From CAYJPV01 sp964372095 (lineage in GTDB: Bacteria; Acidobacteriota; Vicinamibacteria; Vicinamibacterales; JAKQTR01), in assembly GCA_964372095.1 (NCBI GenBank), contig CAYJPV010000023.1, positions 29,900 through 93,899 of the forward strand: a DNA stretch of 64,000 nucleotides, in the 5' to 3' direction. Positions 23,385-30,148 of the stretch are shown here, in pieces (position 1 is the first letter of the stretch; each line of letters begins with the position of its first letter). Made by a program: the position numbers and the translations under genes. Below the pieces are notes generated by a model. That model had not been told where the DNA came from. It did not search any database and saw only the letters and a program-made list of their open reading frames with translations.

Positions 23385-23596
23385 GCCGGCACCGCCTGCG
23401 TGTCACGGGCGTGCAGGGCCTCCACGCAGTGCCACACCAGACAGGCCGGACACGCGAGTGGGTCCGCCGCCGGCCGCCCGCCGCACGCGCACACGGCGCG
23501 CACGATGCGGCGGAGGCGTTCCCTTTCGCGGGACGTTTCGCCCGCAGGTGTCCGCTGCACGAGAGGGAGCAGGGCCGTAGGCTGGGTGTATGACAT
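23381..23596 (-). CDS. Small Cys-containing phage protein
   Basis: 71 residues from ATG 23596. Basic helix (SRERERLRRIVRAVCACGGR) followed by CPACLVWHCVEALHARD, giving CxC and CxxC...H..C possible zinc ligands. It overlaps the CII-like gene by four bases. Not recognised. Confidence 0.55.
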   Translation of the reverse strand: MSYTQPTALLPLVQRTPAGETSRERERLRRIVRAVCACGGRPAADPLACPACLVWHCVEALHARDTQAVPA

Positions 23597-23604
23597 CGCC
23601 ACTC

Positions 23605-23937
23605 CTACGAGAACTTCCGTTCGTGATCCGGGGGCAGTTGCCACGGCGTGGGCAGAGCCGGCGCGGTCGGCGTGCTGGCCGGCGTGGTGGTGTGCCGGAC
23701 CAGGAAGGCCTCGAGTTCGGACTCGCGGATGTAGACCCGGGATCGCTTCCCAGAGAACAGGCGGGTCTCGGCGATGTCGCCCGACTTGATGAGCCGGTAC
23801 ATCGTCGCGCGGGGAATCCCAATCTGGGCGGCGGCGACTTCGACGGGCAGCAACCGCAGGCTCGGACGCCCCGAGTCGCCGCTGGCCGCGGCCGCGGTGG
23901 CCGTCGCCGCGGGAGAGAACACGCGTGGTCGACTCAT
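23605..23937 (-). CDS. Excisionase-type helix-turn-helix protein
   Basis: 110 residues from ATG 23937 (ATGA overlap with the zinc-ribbon gene). After an alanine-rich disordered start comes LLPVEVAAAQIGIPRATMYR, LIKSGDIAETRLFSGKRSRV, YIRESELEAFL, the classical excisionase/MerR-like DNA-binding domain. It could be the excisionase or an early regulator. The proline-rich C terminus is unstructured. Confidence 0.72.
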   Translation of the reverse strand: MSRPRVFSPAATATAAAASGDSGRPSLRLLPVEVAAAQIGIPRATMYRLIKSGDIAETRLFSGKRSRVYIRESELEAFLVRHTTTPASTPTAPALPTPWQLPPDHERKFS

Positions 23938-24137
23938 CGAGGTGCTCCTGGTGAGATGTGGCTGAATCCGAGGACCGGCAGGGCGCACCGCGGGCACTGC
24001 GGCGGGAAGCATGGGCCCGGCACCCGCATCACGGGATCGTCGTGGACTTGTTCCCAGGTCATCTCCACGCGCCAGACGTGGCCGTTGATGCAGCGGGCAT
24101 CCATCTGGTCGGGGAGGACGGCAGGGGCGGTGGACAT
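23934..24137 (-). CDS. Small zinc-ribbon phage protein
   Basis: 67 residues. Cysteines at CINGHVWRVEMTW and CFPPQCPRC form a plausible zinc ribbon (CxxGH ... CPRC). Starts immediately after the Cro-like gene (shared base 24137). Family unknown. Confidence 0.6.
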   Translation of the reverse strand: MSTAPAVLPDQMDARCINGHVWRVEMTWEQVHDDPVMRVPGPCFPPQCPRCALPVLGFSHISPGAPR

Positions 24138-24373
24138 CAGGCGGCCTCCTGCGACCGGCGTACGAGATAGCGCCGGACCGAGTGACCGAGGGCGTGGGCC
24201 AGCTTCTTCGCGGTCCGGTTTGTCTGCCGCTCCCCACGGAGGAACCGGATGACCGTCATGTCTGACACGCCGGCGCGAAACGCGAGGTCGGCCTTATTCA
24301 GCCCCGACACGGCCATGTCCTCGACCATCCGTTGGCAGTCGTACGAAACGGCAACCGGCGGGGTGATATGCAT
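24137..24373 (-). CDS. Cro-like XRE-family repressor
   Basis: 78 residues with an XRE helix-turn-helix: DMAVSGLNKADLAFRAGVSD, MTVIRFLRGERQTNRTAKKL, AHALGHSV. It is the first gene of the leftward early operon and divergent from a larger repressor, the standard immunity-region layout. The -10 box ends ten bases before ATG 24373, so the mRNA may be nearly leaderless. Confidence 0.8.
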   Translation of the reverse strand: MHITPPVAVSYDCQRMVEDMAVSGLNKADLAFRAGVSDMTVIRFLRGERQTNRTAKKLAHALGHSVRRYLVRRSQEAA

Positions 24374-24460
24374 TGCGAGTCAGAGGATAGGCCCTAGTGC
24401 TCTGCGTTGTCAATCACTATTTCCATACGTGAGCAACAATGCAAACCACACGCACTTAAG
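24374..24460. promoter_or_regulatory. Immunity region promoter/operator between cro-like and cI-like genes
   Basis: For the leftward gene, TTGACA (24413-24408, minus strand) and TATCCT (24389-24384) are 18 bases apart: a perfect -35 and a 4/6 -10. The -10 lies only ten bases from ATG 24373. No obvious long palindrome is visible; operators are expected here but cannot be defined by eye. A rightward promoter is not clear. Confidence 0.6.
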
Positions 24461-25000
24461 ATGGCCAAGATGACCGGACGTCCTACGTTCCACCCGGAAC
24501 TTGGCGCATTCTTCGTGTCGCTGCGGACACGGCACGGCTGGGGCCAACGGCAGGCCGCCGTGATCGCCAAGAAGAGGGGCCTTGACGGCATCACCCAGCA
24601 GGTGCTCCTGCGCCTTGAGCACGGCAAGACCAAGAACCCCGAGCCTGAGATCCTGAGGGGTGTGTCCCACCTCTACGGTGTGGCGTACGAGGACCTGGTC
24701 GTCCGGTGCGTCGAGGCGCAGTTCGGCGTTGAATTGCGCCCGGCGAAGCCGGGTGAACCGAAGCCCGAGGCCCATATCGTCCCGGCGCTCGACCCGAAGG
24801 AAGAGGCGCTGCTCGGGCTCCTGCGCGCGATTCCAGACAAGGGCAGGCGGCTCGACCTGATGCGCCTGATGGCCAACGCCGCGGCCGGGCTCTTGGCCGA
24901 GGGCACGTCGGCCATCGGTGGGGCTGACCACGCCGCGGTCGTGGGCACCGGTCGGGCGCGCGTACTACCGATGGGCGGGAAGAAGCCACGCCGCAAGTAG
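24461..25000 (+). CDS. CI-like XRE-family repressor
   Basis: About 179 residues from ATG 24461. The N-terminal HTH reads FFVSLRTRHGWGQRQAAVIA, LDGITQQVLLRLEHGKTKNP, EPEILRGVSHLYGVAYEDLV, a typical XRE fold. The C terminus lacks the Ser/Lys LexA-type autoprotease motif and ends in a basic tail (GGKKPRRK). Induction would therefore not be by self-cleavage. An in-frame TTG at 24407 and ATG at 24470 are alternatives; none has a strong ribosome site. Confidence 0.75.
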   Translation: MAKMTGRPTFHPELGAFFVSLRTRHGWGQRQAAVIAKKRGLDGITQQVLLRLEHGKTKNPEPEILRGVSHLYGVAYEDLVVRCVEAQFGVELRPAKPGEPKPEAHIVPALDPKEEALLGLLRAIPDKGRRLDLMRLMANAAAGLLAEGTSAIGGADHAAVVGTGRARVLPMGGKKPRRK

Positions 25001-25089
25001 CCGTGGCTTGGTCGCGGCGTTCCCGGGGTCTCTCGTTGAGATTCGCCATCCGTCGCCTCGCCGACGCGTCCGGAGCGTCTAAGGTGGAA

Positions 25090-25320
25090 ATGGCGAACTC
25101 GGATCACGAGCACGTTTGCATCAGGCACCCATGCGCGTACTGCGCCATCAGGAACGGAGGCGGCGACGAGGAGCCGGGGCAGCGGCGCGAAGGCGTGCTG
25201 CCCTTTCGCGCCAGGCCCGGGCCCGCAACGCGGGAGGAGCGGCTCGTACACCGAATGGGCTCCCTGTCACCTGCCCAACGGGCCGCCGTGGAGGCTCTGG
25301 TCGACCTGTATTTGGGCTGA
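25090..25320 (+). CDS. Small Cys/His-rich protein downstream of the repressor
   Basis: 76 residues from ATG 25090 with AAGGTGG just upstream. HEHVCIRHPCAYC could bind zinc; the C terminus is a helix (LSPAQRAAVEALVDLYLG). It lies on the lysogenic strand, 90 bases past the repressor, and could be expressed in the lysogen. No family recognised. Confidence 0.5.
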   Translation: MANSDHEHVCIRHPCAYCAIRNGGGDEEPGQRREGVLPFRARPGPATREERLVHRMGSLSPAQRAAVEALVDLYLG

Positions 25321-25405
25321 CGACGAATTGCACAGAGAATTCGGCCAGGACTTGCGGACGAATCGAGTTCGAGCCATGCTCTGCGCTGAGCTCGGGAGGC
25401 GCGAC

Positions 25406-25894
25406 GTGAAGAGGTGCCAGTTCTGCGCGGAGGAGATTCAGGACGCGGCGATCGTCTGTAAACACTGTGGCCGCGACCTCGTCACTCAGGCCGCGTCACC
25501 CGTTGCTCCGGCACCGAGGAAGAAGCCCGGGGCGGCCAAGTTGCTGTTGGGCATCGTTGGGATCATCATCGTGCTGGCCTGGGTCGGCAACCAATTCGAT
25601 AGCGAGCGCCTGCTGAACATCAGCGGAGCAAAGGGCGCCTTGTCACTGTCGATCACGAATCGCGAGGACTCCGATCTTCGCGACTGCAAGCTCTCCGTGA
25701 CGGACTCCGACAAGGTCGTCTGGGTTGCCTCGATCGAGAAGGACGTCGCGCCGCTGGAAACGGTCAGCGTGGCGTGGTCGGAGTTCAAGTCAGAGAACGA
25801 CCAGCCGATGCCAGCCTATCTGGGCAAACGCGGCGTGATCGTCAACTGCGACGTGATGGGCCTGAAGCAGCGGTTGGGTGCGGGGTTGCGGTGA
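25406..25894 (+). CDS. Zinc-ribbon, single-pass membrane protein
   Basis: 162 residues from GTG 25406, with GGGAGG at five bases. An N-terminal double CxxC ribbon (CQFCAEEIQDAAIVCKHCG) is followed by a membrane helix (AAKLLLGIVGIIIVLAWVG) and an extracytoplasmic beta domain (SLSITNREDSDLRDCKLSVT). Zinc-ribbon membrane proteins like this occur widely in bacteria; in a lysogenic-strand block it may alter the cell surface or exclude other phages. That role is inference. Confidence 0.6.
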   Translation: MKRCQFCAEEIQDAAIVCKHCGRDLVTQAASPVAPAPRKKPGAAKLLLGIVGIIIVLAWVGNQFDSERLLNISGAKGALSLSITNREDSDLRDCKLSVTDSDKVVWVASIEKDVAPLETVSVAWSEFKSENDQPMPAYLGKRGVIVNCDVMGLKQRLGAGLR

Positions 25895-25925
25895 AGACCG
25901 AGGGCTCCTCGCGGGTGACAAGAGG

Positions 25926-26921
25926 ATGATCGAAGGACTCCTCGCGATCTGCACGGCCCTTGGCGGTATTTCAGCGGTAGCGTACTTCGTCGAGAAGGCC
26001 TTCGCAAATAGACTCTCCAGGATCTGGCTATCGTCAGAGCCGACTCGGCAATCACACGTCGGCGACGTCACACCAAACCAGGAGATCCACGAAGCGGGTA
26101 CGAACATCACGGGCCTCGCAGACGGCGCCGCCCACGGTTCCGAACCGGCGGCGCGGGCCTTCACGACGAGCATGTACCGAGTATGGACGCAGCCACTCGG
26201 TCAAACGGAGCTTGTGAAGGTCGGATGGTCATGGCCGGCGTACCTATTCGGAGTGTTCTGGGCGCTCACGAAGCGAATGCCGGTGGTCGCGGGCGCGGTG
26301 GCTTTGATTTCGGGGGTGGGAGCGTACGCCACGGACGCGGCGGGATTCACCGGAGACGACAACCTGTGGTACGTGGTGGTGGCGAGTCAGGTGCTGGGTT
26401 TCCTCTTGGGAGCCTTCGGGAATACGCTGCGCGAGCGTAACCTTTCCGCGCGGGGCTTTTCGCTGCGTGGCATCACTCTGCGAGTCCACCCCGTGTACGG
26501 CCCTGTGGTCGCGGGTCTCAGCGCTATGCGGACAAGCCGGCGGTTGCGGGCGGTGATCGTTTGGGCCTTGCTCGGCTTGTCTCTGGGAACCGGGGCGTAT
26601 TTCCTGCTTCGGTCCCCGGACGATCAAAGCCTGGATGCGCTGGTAAGGACTCAGCTCATCCGGAACTGCGACAGGGCGATACTGACGGGGACAGTTGATC
26701 CACGTGGCAGCGAAACGTTTGCTTGGTTTGAATGGGGAGAGACTCCCGAGTTGGGAAGAACCACGGTCAAGCAGCGTTTCCGTGAAAAGGCGGACTTCTA
26801 CCAGCACCTTGTCAACCTGAGGGAGAACACGACGTACTACTCCAAGGTGGTTGTTGAGAATCCCTACGGTCGAACCGATACTAGCGTGCGCGCCTTCAGA
26901 ACTCCCCCCTGCGACAGGTGA
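25926..26921 (+). CDS. Membrane protein with DUF2628-like and FN3-like regions
   Basis: 331 residues from ATG 25926. An N-terminal hydrophobic helix is followed by LVKVGWSWPAYLFGVFWALT, resembling DUF2628, and further membrane segments (VVAGAVALISGVGAYATDAA, YVVVASQVLGFLLGAFGN, VIVWALLGLSLGTGAYFLL). The C terminus (TVDPRGSETFAWFEWGETPE, LRENTTYYSKVVVENPYGRT) has the strand pattern of fibronectin type III repeats of bacterial surface proteins. It starts 32 bases after the zinc-ribbon gene in the same direction. Function unknown; lysogenic conversion is plausible. Confidence 0.6.
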   Translation: MIEGLLAICTALGGISAVAYFVEKAFANRLSRIWLSSEPTRQSHVGDVTPNQEIHEAGTNITGLADGAAHGSEPAARAFTTSMYRVWTQPLGQTELVKVGWSWPAYLFGVFWALTKRMPVVAGAVALISGVGAYATDAAGFTGDDNLWYVVVASQVLGFLLGAFGNTLRERNLSARGFSLRGITLRVHPVYGPVVAGLSAMRTSRRLRAVIVWALLGLSLGTGAYFLLRSPDDQSLDALVRTQLIRNCDRAILTGTVDPRGSETFAWFEWGETPELGRTTVKQRFREKADFYQHLVNLRENTTYYSKVVVENPYGRTDTSVRAFRTPPCDR

Positions 26922-27036
26922 GCTCACCGTCATTTCGACGAAGTGTTGAGTCGGTTCGGGAGCGGTTGGTCCCTCTGCACCGCGGGGCGCTGCACCCGAG
27001 GAAATCGAACGACGTCACAATCCCAGGAGGAACTCC

Positions 27037-27162
27037 ATGAGCAAACGCCCTGTCCCACCACCACCACCGCCAAAGCCACTGCCGGTGCCTGGCGCCCCGC
27101 GCCTCATCACGGAGTCGGAACACCCGCCGACGCGGCCGCTGCCGCGACCAACGACGCGGTAA
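27037..27162 (+). CDS. 41-residue proline-rich small protein
   Basis: ATG 27037 is preceded by CAGGAGG six bases away, the best ribosome site in this block. The peptide begins MSKRPVPPPPPPKPLPVPGA and ends RPLPRPTTR. About 37% of residues are proline, with no membrane segment. Its 3' end is antisense to the neighbouring membrane protein gene. A polyproline peptide could bind SH3-like folds or be a translation-pausing leader; no family known. Confidence 0.5.
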   Translation: MSKRPVPPPPPPKPLPVPGAPRLITESEHPPTRPLPRPTTR

Positions 27163-27661
27163 ACCCTAGGGTTCCGATCGCCAGGCAGACCTGACCTGCG
27201 ATAACCCAGTGCCCCTTCTGCGCGTTGACTTGAAGCCGTCGCGTATGGACCTGGTGCCACGCCGATATGTAGAACCGCTGGAGGTCCACAGCCCCGCGCG
27301 CAATCGCGTCGGGCGGAAGCCAGTTCTCATCACTCAGCGTGAAGAAGCCTCGTACGCGCAGTGCTGCGACGGCACACACAACCGCCAGCGCGCACCCGGC
27401 CGCCCCCACCGCACCACCTCCGCGCAGCCACACGTTAGCCCAGGTGGACGCCGGAGCGACAGCCGCGACGAACGCGAGGAGGGCCGAGGCGAAACCGGCC
27501 AGAGTTGTTGCCTTGCCGTCAATTCGGGCCGTCCCGTCGATTGCTTGCTCCACCAGCCACCGTCCCATCTCGACCAGGTGGGGCACGGTGTCCCCAGGAG
27601 CGTCCAACACTCGAATCTGAACGTCACTCATCGACAGCGAATCGCTCGTTGACTGGGTCAT
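27107..27661 (-). CDS. Three-helix membrane protein, possible effector-type
   Basis: 184 residues from ATG 27661 (ATG 27727 is also in frame). After a soluble N terminus come RIDGKATTLAGFASALLAFV, a second helix pair (VGAAGCALAVVCAVAALRV) and, after a helical linker (DLQRFYISAWHQVHTRRLQV), a third (WVIAGQVCLAIGTLGFTASL). The KATTLAGF start of the first helix and the spacing recall SLATT/Pycsar-type membrane effectors. That is a resemblance only. Alone on the minus strand inside the lysogenic block, it is a good accessory gene candidate. Confidence 0.5.
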   Translation of the reverse strand: MTQSTSDSLSMSDVQIRVLDAPGDTVPHLVEMGRWLVEQAIDGTARIDGKATTLAGFASALLAFVAAVAPASTWANVWLRGGGAVGAAGCALAVVCAVAALRVRGFFTLSDENWLPPDAIARGAVDLQRFYISAWHQVHTRRLQVNAQKGHWVIAGQVCLAIGTLGFTASLVAAAAASAGVPTP

Positions 27662-27760
27662 GGTGATGAACTCATCCCTGAGATCGAGGAGACCACTCAG
27701 AAGTCTTGGCGGGCGGCCCAACGGCACGATTCCGTGGGGCGCGCCCGCCTATACGCCGCC

Positions 27761-27997
27761 TTAGTGTTCGGTGTCACGCACCGACGAGGCGTCTTTCCCG
27801 TACGAGTCCTTGCTCCGGATCCGACCGTCCCTTCCGTGGACAACCAAGTCCACACCGTCCGCCTTGGCCTCGGACTTCCCTCGGTCGCTGGCGTTGCCCT
27901 GGCTCTTGTGGCGAGAGAGCTTCTCTCCGCCCTGGGTCACCTTCCACCCGCCGCTCTCGTTCTTGCTGACGTGTACGTCTCCCGGTCGTTTTGCCAT
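27761..27997 (-). CDS. DUF2188 family protein
   Basis: 78 residues: GDVHVSKNESGGWKVTQGG, the short helix with KSEAKADGVDLVVHGRDGRI, and the ending SKDSYGKDASS. This is the complete DUF2188 pattern (VHV...GGW.V ... EL.VHGRDG.I...DSYG.D). AGGAGA precedes ATG 27997. The family is common in bacteria and mobile elements and has no known biochemical activity. Confidence 0.82.
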   Translation of the reverse strand: MAKRPGDVHVSKNESGGWKVTQGGEKLSRHKSQGNASDRGKSEAKADGVDLVVHGRDGRIRSKDSYGKDASSVRDTEH

Positions 27998-28030
27998 AGC
28001 ACTTCTCCTGACATGGCCGCTGTTGACGTC

Positions 28031-28061
28031 TTGACTGCGGCGGGAGGAGTCGGTCTACACT
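28031..28061 (+). promoter_or_regulatory. Candidate sigma70 promoter of a small RNA
   Basis: TTGACT (28031-28036) is followed 17 bases later by TCTACA, overlapping TACACT (28056-28061). No coding start follows on this strand; a rho-independent terminator lies about 100 bases on. Confidence 0.5.
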
Positions 28062-28067
28062 GTGGCT

Positions 28068-28168
28068 GGCGGAGACAGGTGCCGACGCTGCCGAGTCAAG
28101 TGGTTGAGGCTCGCGGCCTCGGCCCCAACTTCTGGCGAAGGCCCTGCATTACCAGTGCAGGGCTTTTG
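28068..28168 (+). ncRNA. Putative prophage small RNA (about 100 nt)
   Basis: The stretch is bounded by a promoter-like sequence (28031-28061) and a strong intrinsic terminator (28141-28167). It has no open frame with a ribosome site. An internal GAGGC/GCCTC stem flanks a short loop near 28108-28122. It lies between the DUF2188 gene and the 3' end of the ImmA/IrrE gene, both on the other strand. It could act in trans, or as antisense to read-through mRNA from the ImmA gene. Inferred only. Confidence 0.45.
28141..28167 (+). terminator. Intrinsic terminator
   Basis: Stem GCCCTGCA (28141-28148) pairs with TGCAGGGC (28156-28163), loop of seven, followed by TTTT (28164-28167). It is the clearest rho-independent terminator in the prophage part. 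It points rightwards, although no protein gene ends here on the plus strand. Confidence 0.8.
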
Positions 28169-28214
28169 CTTGTACGCACCGTAGCCTCGCCACCGGCGCA
28201 CCATCCTCGCCGGT

Positions 28215-29309
28215 CTATGTCCGGACCAATCTCGGACGGAAGCGAGCCGGTGTCGGCGTATTGATCATCAGCCCAGTGACGTCACTGAACACCGCGGGCG
28301 TCAGCTGCAGACGGTCGCATAGCTCGGCAGGCGTTATGCCGCCGCATCGTGCGGCCACGCCGAACGCGCTGGGCATCCATTCTGGGCCGACGAAGTCCGG
28401 CTCGTGCGGTTCGCCCTTGAGCCACCCCTTGAAGGACAGGTGCTGGTAGCATCGCCTGTAGGCGATCCCGTCCAGCAACCGCAGGGTGAAAGCCCTTCGT
28501 ATGATGGCCGCGGCGCTTGCGTACCATCGCCGTTTGAGGGCGAACACATGCGTCCAAGAGAAGGCGCTTGCGCCGAACTCGCGACCGAAGGTCCTTCTTG
28601 GCAGCAAGAACGCGCTGGCGAATGCGTTGGCCTGTTCCTCCGTTTCCCTCGAGCCGGTTGCGATGCCCGTGTGCAGCACGAAGTGGCCCAATTCGTGAGC
28701 AACATCGAAGATCCATCGAGAAGTGCTCCGCCGAGCTGTGTTCAGCACAATCATGCTGAACGGTCCGCGGCGAGAGAACGCGTCGATCTTATCTGCGTGA
28801 CGTAGGTGCTGAACGAGGATGGCGCCGTTCCGCTCTGCAACGCGTCCGACGTGCTGCACGGGCCCCAGACCGAGTCCCCATCGATCTCGGCAGTGCTCGG
28901 CGGCGGTCTCGATGTCCTCCGAGTTCTCCGCCTTCAAGGCAGGGATGTTGTAGTCGGGGAAACGAGCCTTTGCCCCAACGAGTTCCTTCACCACGAGACC
29001 CAGCAGTGTTCCGTGCGCGCGTGCGCGCTTCTTGACGCCCTCGGGCGTTGCCACACGACGCCGGAAGCTACACTCGCGTTCTTCCCACACGTCGGGCAAC
29101 GCCTGGTAGAAGAACCCGGGCTTCACCCCCAGCGCCTCCGCGAGTGCCTGCACAAGATCCTCAGTCGGCTGCCTCCTCAGTCCACTTTCGTAGTGCCCCA
29201 GTGAGGCCACGGACACCGTGGTCCTGTCCGCCAACTCCTTCAGCGTGACGCCCTCGAAGGCGCGGGCTAATGTCAACCGTGGTCCGACGAAGTCGAGGCT
29301 ACTTGTCAT
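28215..29309 (-). CDS. XRE-HTH / ImmA-IrrE metallopeptidase fusion
   Basis: 364 residues from ATG 29309. Residues 10-65 are an XRE helix-turn-helix (LTLARAFEGVTLKELADRTT, VSVASLGHYESGLRRQ). Residues about 150-290 are the ImmA/IrrE-type zinc peptidase, with HELGH at 205-209 and a downstream glutamate in EEQANAFASAFLLP. In ICEBs1 and related elements ImmA cleaves the repressor; HTH-fused forms are often antitoxin-like or regulate defence genes. It overlaps the upstream partner gene by 11 bases, so the two form a unit. Confidence 0.85.
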   Translation of the reverse strand: MTSSLDFVGPRLTLARAFEGVTLKELADRTTVSVASLGHYESGLRRQPTEDLVQALAEALGVKPGFFYQALPDVWEERECSFRRRVATPEGVKKRARAHGTLLGLVVKELVGAKARFPDYNIPALKAENSEDIETAAEHCRDRWGLGLGPVQHVGRVAERNGAILVQHLRHADKIDAFSRRGPFSMIVLNTARRSTSRWIFDVAHELGHFVLHTGIATGSRETEEQANAFASAFLLPRRTFGREFGASAFSWTHVFALKRRWYASAAAIIRRAFTLRLLDGIAYRRCYQHLSFKGWLKGEPHEPDFVGPEWMPSAFGVAARCGGITPAELCDRLQLTPAVFSDVTGLMINTPTPARFRPRLVRT

Positions 29310-29940
29310 CTGAGCCGGTCTTCTCCTGTTCTCTAGACTTCTTGCCAACCTCAGACTCGGTGGGTTCGGCCGAAACGGGCGGAATGTCCACCGCAGGGAC
29401 GGGCTGCACAAACTCGGTCACGGTGGTCGACCTTCCTAGGCCCGGGATGAGGTAGTGATTGATTGGCTGTCCCGTGGCCTCATCGAGTTCATCAAGATAG
29501 ATGTTCGTCGGGCGACCACTGGGGGCGTTCTCGATGGCGATCCGGAGACACCGCCCCTGCGGCAGCGCGCCATCGATTTCAAAGAGAGCAAGCTGCTGTT
29601 CCAGCTCTGGGAAACACGGCTGTCGGTACCGCTCAGGCACGTCCTCCGGCCCGCCGCGGCAGAACCTAATCGGGTGCCCCCCGATCGAGAAGACGTACTG
29701 CACGGCTCCCCCGCCAGCACCGGAGAGCACCCTCAGCCAGTGGTACTCCTGGGAAGCCCAGGTTATGGAGCCGCACGTCCGCTCGTACTGGCGCACACCG
29801 AGGCTCCAATTAGTTTCCCATTTCTCTGGGCGGTGATCCTCGACCGCGTCTTCGCGGGCAACTCGAATTATGTCGGCAACGAGCAACAGCCGTTCGAGTG
29901 TGATACCGGGGTACGTCAGGGGCGGGTGCCAAGTATCCAT
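29299..29940 (-). CDS. Unknown protein paired with the XRE-ImmA protein
   Basis: 213 residues from ATG 29940. No family recognised. The centre looks alpha/beta (CGSITWASQEYHWLRVLSGA, VQYVFSIGGHPIRFCRGG, RCLRIAIENA), and the C-terminal 45 residues are charged and disordered (EVGKKSREQEKTGSDDK). Its overlap with the downstream gene and an upstream inverted-repeat operator suggest an autoregulated two-gene module, possibly toxin-antitoxin-like. No signal peptide or membrane segment. Confidence 0.6.
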   Translation of the reverse strand: MDTWHPPLTYPGITLERLLLVADIIRVAREDAVEDHRPEKWETNWSLGVRQYERTCGSITWASQEYHWLRVLSGAGGGAVQYVFSIGGHPIRFCRGGPEDVPERYRQPCFPELEQQLALFEIDGALPQGRCLRIAIENAPSGRPTNIYLDELDEATGQPINHYLIPGLGRSTTVTEFVQPVPAVDIPPVSAEPTESEVGKKSREQEKTGSDDK

Positions 29941-29949
29941 ATGGGAGTC

Positions 29950-30011
29950 AGGATAAGACCCACAGCCGCGACTAGTCAAGGAAAAATTCTACGCATAAGT
30001 AGAAATTCTAC
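29950..30011 (-). promoter_or_regulatory. Promoter and TTCTAC operator of the XRE-ImmA module
   Basis: On the minus strand TTGACT and TATCCT (29955-29950) are 18 bases apart, and the -10 ends nine bases before ATG 29940. Upstream lies an inverted repeat: TTCTAC (29987-29992), six-base spacer, GTAGAA (29999-30004), then a further direct TTCTAC half-site (30006-30011). The neighbouring XRE protein is the likely binder. Confidence 0.6.
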
Positions 30012-30148
30012 ATGGCCGTGGAATTCTAGGCACAAGAGTTTGGTAGTTCTCGGGGGCGCTTCCTAGTTGGCGAATTTCTCCGGTGACGAACGTTCGCCCT
30101 CGACGCTATTGTCGCCGAAGCGTTGAGAAGAAAGGGACCCACACGGCT

